From assembly GCA_027625095.1 (NCBI GenBank), contig JAQBXN010000062.1, positions 1 through 47,668 on the forward strand: DNA of 47,668 nucleotides. Direction: 5' to 3'. Shown here one piece after another: positions 24,283 to 31,051 of this stretch. A program made the position numbers and the translations under genes. The notes under the pieces were generated by a model, which worked only from the letters and a program-made list of their open reading frames with translations, did not search any database and was not told the DNA's origin. Each line of letters begins with the position of its first letter. The first letter of the stretch is position 1. Origin of the DNA: Planctomycetota bacterium. Lineage in GTDB: Bacteria; Planctomycetota; PUPC01; JACPCR01.

Positions 24283-25401
24283 TCACTCACCCACCAGGAA
24301 TGTCTTAGGGTAATAATCGATCCATGCACCCCAGAAGATCTCCATTACCGGATAGTTCTTAAGCGATTGCCCTTTCAGAGGACCATCGACAGCAACTCCC
24401 AACAACAGATTCCAGGAGTTTCCTTCCCGGTCCTTCACCAGAAGCCCTTTTGCTTCGGAACCGAATTTCAGTTTCTTACCGTTCACCGTTGTGGAATAAA
24501 CCGCGCCGCCGCCTGTCTTCTTTTCATAGAAAACCAACAGTTCATCCTCTGGTTTCGAATCGACGTAGAGGCTGGAATCTTCAAATAACTTTACAGGATA
24601 AGCACGCGCCCCATCGGGTGAATCTATGCCGAGGACAATGGATTTATGTGGCAGGCGATTGTCTTTGACTGGAGCAGAAGTGCCGATGCCAACCTCCGGC
24701 CGGAGGTGATAATTGGCATAGGACGACGTTTCTACTTGTTCCCGGCCGCCGACACTGAGCACCTGGGTTTCAGGAAACTGACTTCTCCATTCACCGAATG
24801 AGATGCGAGGGAGGATTCGGAGATTGGTTTCTCTCTCCAGAACTTTGCCTTTGAGAGGGCCATGTATCGATTTTCCGGTGATATGCGACCACCAGGTCTC
24901 TGTCTGGCGGTCATACATAACCAGTGCATTCTTCCACAATCTGCCGCTGACCCCAAACTCCAGAACCTTGTCATCAAGTTTGCGACTGTACACGACAGTC
25001 GAGGCGCAAAGAGGTCACCAGGTGATAGCAATTGGGTGCTCACCCATCTGATCGTTGACGATCTCATGGCGGTCCAAGAGGTAAATTGAATAAGCGCGAG
25101 CGATTTTGCCATCTGTTATCCCGATGACCTGGATATTGTCAGAAATCTCAGAGTCTGATGCCTTTACAAATTCAGGTTTATCGATCGATCGCAGGGCATC
25201 CTTTCCAAGGATTGAAAACACCTTCTCACCATCAAACTTTACATCAGCCACCGATTGAGCGGGGAGCGGAAGCTCTTTGCTGGTACGTTGTCGATTGGGT
25301 TCTGCATTGTTCGCTCCAGACTGTCGAGACTGTCGGAAGAAAAGAATTCCAGCTAAAAGGAAAACCAGGCAAATGAGGGTTGTAAGAACACGTGAATTCA
25401 C
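24283..25401 (-). CDS. DUF3179-family selenoprotein (UGA read as Sec129)
   Basis: A GTG start at 25401 gives a 372-residue product if the TGA at 25015-25017 is read through; the two halves are in the same frame. The N-terminus is a signal anchor (LICLVFLLAGILFF). The first half ends DGKIARAYSIYLLDRHEIVN...HPIAITW and the second begins PLCASTVVYSRKLDDKVLEFGVSG. Together they form the DUF3179 signature, where the family normally reads TWCPLC. TGA thus stands at the first Cys, giving U-P-L-C, a typical redox UxxC. A strong hairpin follows 20 nt later. I recall public annotation using the name DUF3179 (seleno)protein. The function of the family is unknown. It is the last gene of a sigma/anti-sigma cluster, 62 bp after the second sigma gene. 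Confidence 0.85.
24979..25010 (-). promoter_or_regulatory. Candidate bacterial SECIS element
   Basis: In the mRNA sense, a perfect 7-bp stem CGACTGT/ACAGTCG encloses a 5-nt loop CGUGU containing GU. A lower stem TTTG/CAAA is joined through a 5-nt 5' bulge ending in U next to the upper stem. The loop starts 20 nt after the TGA at 25015-25017. This is close to the spacing in E. coli fdhF, and the bulged U and loop GU mirror features SelB recognises. It lies wholly within the coding sequence, as bacterial SECIS elements do. Confidence 0.7.
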
Positions 25402-25463
25402 TGGATAAAATTCGACTTTGGGAGGGGACGAAGTAGATGACAGGAATAACTGTCAGCTCAGTA

Positions 25464-26042
25464 TCAGTTTCTCTGGATTCCAAACCATTCGGTACCCAGC
25501 GCGTCACGCAGTCGTGTCCGCGCCCTGAAGAGCAGGACGCCCAGATTGGTTGGGGTGATATCCAGTATTTCACAGATTTCTTCCGTACTCTGCCTGTCCA
25601 GCTCTCTCATTTTATAAGCTTCGGCCATTCGATTGGGCAATGCATCAATGGCGCGGTGGAGTGTCGTCCAGAATTCCTTTTGCTCGAACGCGTCCTCCGG
25701 GTCGGCCCCCCAGTCTTTGGGTTTCTTTTTCCAGTTGGCTGACTGATCAAAAATCTCGGCAGTATTGCGATCTTCGGTTTCATAATCCGTTAAGGGCCGA
25801 ACACGTCTCTTTGACCGGAAGTAGTCGATGATCTTGTGTTTGAGGATTCCAACCAGCCAGGTGCGGATGGACGAATTGCCAGAGAAATTGTTCCGGGCAC
25901 GAAGGGCAGCCAGGAAGGTCTCCTGGACGAGTTCTTCGGCAATCTCCGGTTTCCGCAATCTCAGCATGGCATAACCATTCAGATAGTCGGCGTGGTTCTC
26001 CACCCAGTAAGTGGGGTCAATATTGGTGCTCCCGGTTACCAT
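25464..26042 (-). CDS. ECF-type RNA polymerase sigma factor B
   Basis: 192 residues with sigma region 2 (PEIAEELVQETFLAALRARNNFSGNSSIRTWLVGILKHKIIDYFRSK) and region 4 (ALPNRMAEAYKMRELDRQSTEEICEILDITPTNLGVLLFRARTRLRDAL). The acidic linker and WKKKP...DWGADPED insert resemble the sigma subfamily TIGR02943 (from memory). Members of that group usually sit beside a small zinc-ribbon anti-sigma gene, which is absent here; a DUF3179 selenoprotein gene follows instead, 62 bp downstream. It is likely co-transcribed with the upstream anti-sigma gene 120 bp away. Confidence 0.88.
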   Translation of the reverse strand: MVTGSTNIDPTYWVENHADYLNGYAMLRLRKPEIAEELVQETFLAALRARNNFSGNSSIRTWLVGILKHKIIDYFRSKRRVRPLTDYETEDRNTAEIFDQSANWKKKPKDWGADPEDAFEQKEFWTTLHRAIDALPNRMAEAYKMRELDRQSTEEICEILDITPTNLGVLLFRARTRLRDALGTEWFGIQRN

Positions 26043-26162
26043 AATACAGCCTCTTCCTTGAACAGGGGTTGGGGACTAAAAGTGAGAACAGACTCCATGC
26101 GGTTCGAATCCGGTCGCCCGAATTCACAGGGGGCTTCGAGAGACCTGGCCTTCAGCGGCTAA

Positions 26163-26924
26163 TCACAGAATGTCTTGAATTTCTTCGAGGTGCTCCGGCT
26201 GATCGGCGACCAGGGCATAGGCACAACCGCCTTCAGTCCAGATAAGCACACAACATTGCTTGTTTGAAACCGATGGACACTTCGGAATGACTACCCTCTT
26301 CAGGATCTCTTCCGGCAGACCGAAATCTTTGCTGCAAAACTGATACAGCGAATATTTCTTGTCATCCTTAACCCAGCGGGAGAACACCACGCCGTGCGTG
26401 CCGAGGCCGCAGTTACGACCGCCCTTCAATTGAAGGCGCTGGTTCAGGGCGGGCATTTTCACTTCAAATCCAGCCTTCTTTGAAAGGTGCTGCTCCACTT
26501 CGATATTCTTATCGGAATGGATGCTCACGTAATCGATATTCTCATGGTTGCTGATGGCAAGCATGGCAACGGTGTTCAGGAGTTCCGTACTTCGATTCTG
26601 TCGGAGCTGAAGAATGCCAAGCGTCAACAGCAGCATAGCCGCGGCCGTAACCGGATAAATCCAGATACGGCGGCTTGAACGGGAGATGGGGACTTCATCC
26701 GGAATCGCCATCAATTTTTCTTCGAGGCCGGCGGGGATGGCAATTCGCTGCAGGTCAAGTCGCAACAGTTCATCGGACTGCAGCATTTCCAGCCATTCTT
26801 CTTCAGCCCAATTTCCGGCTTCAACGATGCGGGCTTCGATTTCTCTACGCATGGGATCTTCTGTCGGCAGTAAGGCCGCTTCTTCCATGGCCCGGCGCAG
26901 GTTTTCCTGTTGTTCAGGTGTCAT
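26163..26924 (-). CDS. Membrane anti-sigma factor, cysteine-rich C-terminus
   Basis: 253 residues. The N-terminal cytoplasmic part is helical and acidic (WLEMLQSDELLRLDLQRIAIPAGLEEKLMAIPDEV), like DUF3379-type anti-sigma proteins. One membrane helix lies at about 88-107 (IYPVTAAAMLLLTLGILQL). The remaining ~145 residues would lie outside the membrane. They contain six cysteines (in NCGLG, FCSKD, PKCPS, QCC, GGCAY) and end with IWTEGGCAYALVADQ, a form seen in related anti-sigma proteins. The start overlaps the sigma A stop by 4 bp (ATGA), so it is the cognate partner of sigma A. No zinc-binding HxxxCxxC anti-sigma motif is present. Confidence 0.75.
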   Translation of the reverse strand: MTPEQQENLRRAMEEAALLPTEDPMRREIEARIVEAGNWAEEEWLEMLQSDELLRLDLQRIAIPAGLEEKLMAIPDEVPISRSSRRIWIYPVTAAAMLLLTLGILQLRQNRSTELLNTVAMLAISNHENIDYVSIHSDKNIEVEQHLSKKAGFEVKMPALNQRLQLKGGRNCGLGTHGVVFSRWVKDDKKYSLYQFCSKDFGLPEEILKRVVIPKCPSVSNKQCCVLIWTEGGCAYALVADQPEHLEEIQDIL

Positions 26925-27511
26925 GCTTGACCTCCCAACCGAAATGGTGTGATGCCCGTATCGGGGCTTCGAGACTGGTTAATGTCGTCATCCGCTTCTT
27001 CCGACTTCTTCAAGAATTTTCGCAGAAAGTGCCGAGCCCGGTGAATGCGTGACAACACCGTGCCCAACGGGATATCGAGGCTGGCCGCGGCCTCCTTACA
27101 GCTCAGGCCCTCCAGGAAGACCATAAGGAAGGGTTCCTTGTATCGATCCTCCAGCGCACCAAGAGCTCGATTCAGAGTTTCCTGCCGGGACAATTGCTCG
27201 GAATGATCCGGAGAGGAAACGCTGGAATCGTATTCCACTTCTTCGATACCACCGGACTCAAGTTGCAGGCGGCGGCTGTTATCCCGCATCCAATGCGAAT
27301 ACCTATGCCTGAGAATCTGAAACAGCCAGGCCCGGGCTTTCGAAATCTCGCGCAGCGAATCAAAAGACCGCCACGCCTCGGTAAATGCCTCCTGCACCAG
27401 ATCCTCAGCGGCGTCATTTCGTCCGCAAAGCCGATAGGCGAATCGATACAGGTCGGTGGCGTGTTTGCTCACCAACTCACTGTAAAGACTTCTTCGTTCG
27501 GCCTGCTTCAT
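26921..27511 (-). CDS. ECF-type RNA polymerase sigma factor A
   Basis: 196 residues. Region 2 reads YRFAYRLCGRNDAAEDLVQEAFTEAWRSFDSLREISKARAWLFQILRHRYSHWMR. Region 4 reads ALGALEDRYKEPFLMVFLEGLSCKEAAASLDIPLGTVLSRIHRARHFLRKFL. It directs RNA polymerase to a stress regulon and is probably held by the membrane anti-sigma protein encoded directly downstream with a 4-bp overlap. It is divergent from alr, with 180 bp between. I could not identify a convincing autoregulatory ECF promoter there. Confidence 0.9.
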   Translation of the reverse strand: MKQAERRSLYSELVSKHATDLYRFAYRLCGRNDAAEDLVQEAFTEAWRSFDSLREISKARAWLFQILRHRYSHWMRDNSRRLQLESGGIEEVEYDSSVSSPDHSEQLSRQETLNRALGALEDRYKEPFLMVFLEGLSCKEAAASLDIPLGTVLSRIHRARHFLRKFLKKSEEADDDINQSRSPDTGITPFRLGGQA

Positions 27512-27656
27512 GATTCACCAGGACAGGGGGTGGTAATGGGCTTCACCCAAGTAGTGCCCGATTCAGCCGGAATTATTCCAAGAAAGTTCGAATTCCTCGA
27601 CACTTAGCAGGGAACTCACTTTAATAGCCAGCCCGCTTTTGACCTCACATATCGAC

Positions 27657-27690
27657 GCCTCTTACGTCATTCCTGCCCGCGGTAAGAGGC
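27657..27690 (+). promoter_or_regulatory. Hairpin covering the alr ribosome-binding site
   Basis: A perfect 9-bp inverted repeat, GCCTCTTAC (27657-27665) and GTAAGAGGC (27682-27690), has a 16-nt loop and ends 1 nt before the alr ATG. The 3' arm contains the only good Shine-Dalgarno (AAGAGG). The stem would block initiation, so it may be a translational control element. A chance palindromic repeat is the alternative. Confidence 0.5.
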
Positions 27691-27691
27691 C

Positions 27692-28891
27692 ATGAACGGC
27701 ATAAATTCAACAATCCGGGATCGGTCATGGGCTGAGGTCGATCTTGGCGCGCTCGCAAACAATATCGAGAAACTGCGCCGGTTTTCCGGCAATCGTGCAC
27801 TGTTGGTCCTGGCCAAGGCCAATGGGTACGGACATGGCGCGGTGGAAGTCGCACGTACAGCAATCGGCGCCGGGGTTGCTCTCCTCGGGGTTGCAGATGT
27901 TCATGAGGGGTTGGAGCTCAGAGAGGCAGGGATCGATGCACCAATCCTCCTTCTTGGGCCCTCCCTGCCTGAGGAGTTACCGGTTGCAGTAGAAAACTCG
28001 CTTCAGATTTCGCTCTCGCCCGCAGATATTTTCCCTCATGTCCAAGAGGCTGCGAAAGCTCAGGATCGGAAAGCAGTCATCCATTTGATGGTCGATACGG
28101 GAATGAGCCGGAACGGGATTTCCAGTGATGAGGCTATGACAGCCGCCCGCGCCGCGGCCCGATGCGAGCACATAGAAGTCGCGGGCCTGGCGACCCATTT
28201 CATAGCATCGGAGGATGTGGCTGGAGACCTGGTCCGCAAGCAGCTTGATGCTTTCACACAGACCATAAATGCACTGACAAAGGAAGGTCTGCTCCCACCC
28301 CTCATCCATGCCGCGAACAGTTGCGCAGTGCTGGGGCATTCACAATCCCATTTCAATCTGGTTCGGCCCGGGATTGCGGTCTACGGCATGAATGCGTCCG
28401 GGATATTCAAATGTAAAGTGGATCTCGAACCGGTCCTTTCTGTCCGGGCACGCATTACCATAGTTCGTCAAATCAAAGCGGGAGACACCGTCGGATACGG
28501 CGCGACCTTCTCTGCCACGCGGCCAAGTATCATCGCTACTGTTCCCATTGGATATGCTGACGGGTGGCCCACTTCGCTTTCCAATAAAGCCGAGGCTATT
28601 GTCCACGGGAAGAGAGTGCCCATTGCCGGGAGAGTGTCTATGGATTGTCTGACTCTCGATGTCACTGACATTCCGGAAGTCCGAACTGGCGATGTTGTTA
28701 CCCTGCTCGGACGGGACGGGGAGGCCATGATAGACGCCAAAGAATTAGCCGGACTTTCCGATAGAATCCCTTACGAAGTCACATGCGGCCTAGGCAGACG
28801 GATTCGCCACCACTATCACCGACCACCGTGCCCACCATCCGAGAAGCCCTCCAGAGCCGCCAGCCACACTTTCTCGCTGGCCTCTTCCTGA
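27692..28891 (+). CDS. alr: Alanine racemase
   Basis: 399 residues. A PLP enzyme interconverting L- and D-alanine for peptidoglycan, in the cytoplasm. The cofactor lysine is Lys42 in VLAKANGYGHGA. HLMVDTGMSRNGI, NSCAVL and VRPGIAVYG are family blocks, and the second catalytic residue is the Tyr of VGYGATF. The family's normal C-terminal end (GLGRRI) is followed here by about 27 residues of odd composition, rich in His, Pro and Ser, that are read through the start of the next gene. This suggests loss of the original stop codon. Translation may depend on the hairpin at 27657-27690. Confidence 0.93.
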   Translation: MNGINSTIRDRSWAEVDLGALANNIEKLRRFSGNRALLVLAKANGYGHGAVEVARTAIGAGVALLGVADVHEGLELREAGIDAPILLLGPSLPEELPVAVENSLQISLSPADIFPHVQEAAKAQDRKAVIHLMVDTGMSRNGISSDEAMTAARAAARCEHIEVAGLATHFIASEDVAGDLVRKQLDAFTQTINALTKEGLLPPLIHAANSCAVLGHSQSHFNLVRPGIAVYGMNASGIFKCKVDLEPVLSVRARITIVRQIKAGDTVGYGATFSATRPSIIATVPIGYADGWPTSLSNKAEAIVHGKRVPIAGRVSMDCLTLDVTDIPEVRTGDVVTLLGRDGEAMIDAKELAGLSDRIPYEVTCGLGRRIRHHYHRPPCPPSEKPSRAASHTFSLASS

Positions 28892-30072
28892 CCGCGCTGT
28901 TCGTCCGAGTGGCCGTGGTTGGGGTCTTTCATTATCGAAGTCCGGGGTTCGTCTTCCACGATTCTGCCCAATACGACACGGTGGCAGCAAACGTTCTCGA
29001 CGGCAAAGGATTCATCCTGCGTGACGAACGGAAGGCACAGCGTCCACCAGCCTATCCTCTCTTCATGATTCTGTGCGGCCGCAACCTGCTGGCCATCCGC
29101 CTCGCGCAGGCCGCGGCAGGCGCTTTGAGCTGTGTTCTGCTGGTGATGCTCTGCCGCGAACTCTTTGGTTCAGAATCCGCTGCCAGATTGTGCGGTATGG
29201 GGCTGGCGTTTGAGCCGTTTAATATCTTCTTTACCAGACTTGTCCTGACAGAAACTCTGCACACGACTTTGATGCTCGCCATGATGCTGATGCTGGCGCG
29301 CGCCTTGAAGAGCAGTTCGTTCAAAGCTGCTGCTGGGGGGGGATGCCTGATCGGCCTCGCGATTCTCGTGAAGCCAGCCATGCTGTTGATGCCGCCGTTT
29401 CTTCTCCCTTTCTTTGTTGCCTTTCAGGCGAAGCGGAAGTCCATCGAACTCTGGGCTGTCTGCTGTCTCTGCACTGTGCTGGTCCTGTCCCCGTGGATCA
29501 TCCGGAACTACATAGTCCTGAACGCATTCATCCCGACAACCACCCAGGGCGGTGAGAGCCTGTGGGAATCGAACAATCCAAGGGCTGACGGTGGCCCGAT
29601 GATGGACCAGGAATACTGGCCGGAAGGCACGGACAAACTGCCGGAGGTCGAACGGGATAAGGCGATGTCCGCTGCGGCCAAGAAATTTATCATCGAAAAT
29701 CCGGGGCGATTCGTGAAGCTTTGCCTGATCCGATGCATCCGTTTCTGGAATGTCCTGCTGAATTTTGAGCAATACCGGACGCCCCTCTACAACTCGATCA
29801 GCATCCTGGCGACAGTGCCCCTCTACCTGCTGGCCATCGCCGGGCTGTTCATCGGTTGGAGAAAAAGCTGGCACACCACGATACTGTGCCTTGTGCCTAT
29901 CGCTTACACCGCGGGCCTGCATCTGGTCTTTGTTGGCTCGGTGCGATACCGGATTCCGATCATTCCCTATCTGCTCTGCTTTGCTGGCGTGGCACTCGCC
30001 CATTGGTTTCGATTAGAAACTTCTGACCCTGAAAAATCCGGCCACAAATCTTCAGAAACGAACACTGAATGA
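28783..30072 (+). CDS. GT39/ArnT-like membrane glycosyltransferase 1
   Basis: 429 residues from the ATG at 28783; a GTG at 28828 (PTIREALQSRQPHFLAGL) is an equally credible start. About nine or more membrane helices. After the first helix comes the acidic loop motif FHDSAQYDTVAANVLDGKGF, then the RPPAYPLFMIL block, as in polyprenol-phosphate-sugar-using transferases (PMT/ArnT type). These transfer a sugar from a lipid carrier to lipid or protein on the outer face of the inner membrane. It overlaps alr by up to 109 bp and the following GT2 gene by 4 bp. That GT2 probably makes the lipid-linked donor. Confidence 0.8.
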   Translation: MRPRQTDSPPLSPTTVPTIREALQSRQPHFLAGLFLTALFVRVAVVGVFHYRSPGFVFHDSAQYDTVAANVLDGKGFILRDERKAQRPPAYPLFMILCGRNLLAIRLAQAAAGALSCVLLVMLCRELFGSESAARLCGMGLAFEPFNIFFTRLVLTETLHTTLMLAMMLMLARALKSSSFKAAAGGGCLIGLAILVKPAMLLMPPFLLPFFVAFQAKRKSIELWAVCCLCTVLVLSPWIIRNYIVLNAFIPTTTQGGESLWESNNPRADGGPMMDQEYWPEGTDKLPEVERDKAMSAAAKKFIIENPGRFVKLCLIRCIRFWNVLLNFEQYRTPLYNSISILATVPLYLLAIAGLFIGWRKSWHTTILCLVPIAYTAGLHLVFVGSVRYRIPIIPYLLCFAGVALAHWFRLETSDPEKSGHKSSETNTE

Positions 30073-30791
30073 GTGCTCCCACACTGACCGTTCTTATCCC
30101 CGCCTACAATGAGGCAGCAACGATTGAGCAGATCCTCGAAAAAGTTGAAGCGGTCGATATTGACAAAGAGATTCTCGTCATCGACGACTGCTCCAGCGAC
30201 GATACGGCGGATATCGTGGAACGAATCTTCAAGAATAAGGAGCACCGGCATCTGATCCAGCAGACCCGAAACCAGGGCAAGGGGGCCGCCTTGCGGACAG
30301 GAGTACAAAAGGCTACCGGCGATATCGTCATCATTCAGGATGCGGACGCAGAATACGATCCCAACGACTATCCCGCACTCCTCCAACCCATCCTGGACAG
30401 CGAAACAGAAGTCGTCTACGGCTCGCGCATCCTCGGCAGCAACGAAAAATCCTATCACCGCTACTACTGGGGCGGGCGGATCCTCACCATGGTGACCAAC
30501 TTCCTTTATTGGGGCGGTATCACGGATGAGCCGACCTGTTACAAGGTCTTCCGTCGTGAACTCATTCAGTCTCTCACGCTTGATGAAGATGGATTTGGGT
30601 TCTGTCCGGAAGTCACCGCCCAGATCTGCCGCCTGGGACACCGCATCGTGGAGAAGCCCATCAAGTATTACCCACGCTCCATTGAGGAAGGAAAAAAGAT
30701 CCGCTGGCAGGACGGCGCCGAGGCGATCCTGATCCTGCTCAAATGGCGTTTCAAAAAACTGCCTGAACGCGGACGCAGGTTTGGGCAGTAA
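30069..30791 (+). CDS. Family 2 glycosyltransferase (polyprenyl-phosphate sugar synthase type)
   Basis: 240 residues. A cytoplasmic GT-A enzyme resembling dolichyl-phosphate mannose synthase: LIPAYNEAATIEQIL at the nucleotide-binding start, DDCSSDDT, the metal-binding DAD in IIQDADAEYDPNDYP, VYGSRI, and GFGFCPEVTAQI in the acceptor region. The YYPRSIEEGKKIRW tail is typical. There is no C-terminal membrane helix. Its ATG overlaps the stop of the GT39-like gene (ATGA), so the pair likely works in series: this enzyme makes a polyprenyl-phosphate sugar, and the GT39 enzyme transfers it. Confidence 0.9.
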   Translation: MSAPTLTVLIPAYNEAATIEQILEKVEAVDIDKEILVIDDCSSDDTADIVERIFKNKEHRHLIQQTRNQGKGAALRTGVQKATGDIVIIQDADAEYDPNDYPALLQPILDSETEVVYGSRILGSNEKSYHRYYWGGRILTMVTNFLYWGGITDEPTCYKVFRRELIQSLTLDEDGFGFCPEVTAQICRLGHRIVEKPIKYYPRSIEEGKKIRWQDGAEAILILLKWRFKKLPERGRRFGQ

Positions 30792-31051
30792 GCCGATACA
30801 TTTTATTGTTTGTGTTACGTTGCGGGAATGTCATGTTCTGCGAGCCACGATTGGGAACTAACGGCAGCCCTGATTTCCCCTGCTGAGACGGATCCAGCAA
30901 TCCCGGCGACCCTGTAATTGGTTGTAAATCAACACGCACAGGGGATTGAAACTCCGGGGTCAGAGCCTACAATCCTCCACTTGTGTGCGGACGGGACAGT
31001 CCAACGAATCAACAATCAGAACTCTTACTCTTCGCTACAGGAGCCCATTCA
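30792..31051. other. Intergenic region with competing stems
   Basis: 260 bp without a gene. CAGGGGATTG at 30939-30948 can pair either with CCCCTG at 30877-30882 or with CAATCCC at 30898-30904, mutually exclusive stems. I do not recognise a known riboswitch, 6S or SRP RNA. It may be a leader of the downstream TPR gene. Confidence 0.35.

Noticed and set aside
12944..25401. Genome-wide UGA recoding
   Set aside because: Many genes here end in TGA (for example at 14460, 14866, 22468, 28891) and Trp is TGG, so UGA is a normal stop apart from the Sec site.
26098..26120. Sequence resembling a tRNA T-arm (GGTTCGAATCC)
   Set aside because: The 5-bp T-stem does not pair fully and no matching acceptor, D or anticodon arms lie upstream.
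30930..30952. CRISPR-repeat-like segment ending ATTGAAAC
   Set aside because: Only one copy is present, with no spacers and no cas genes.
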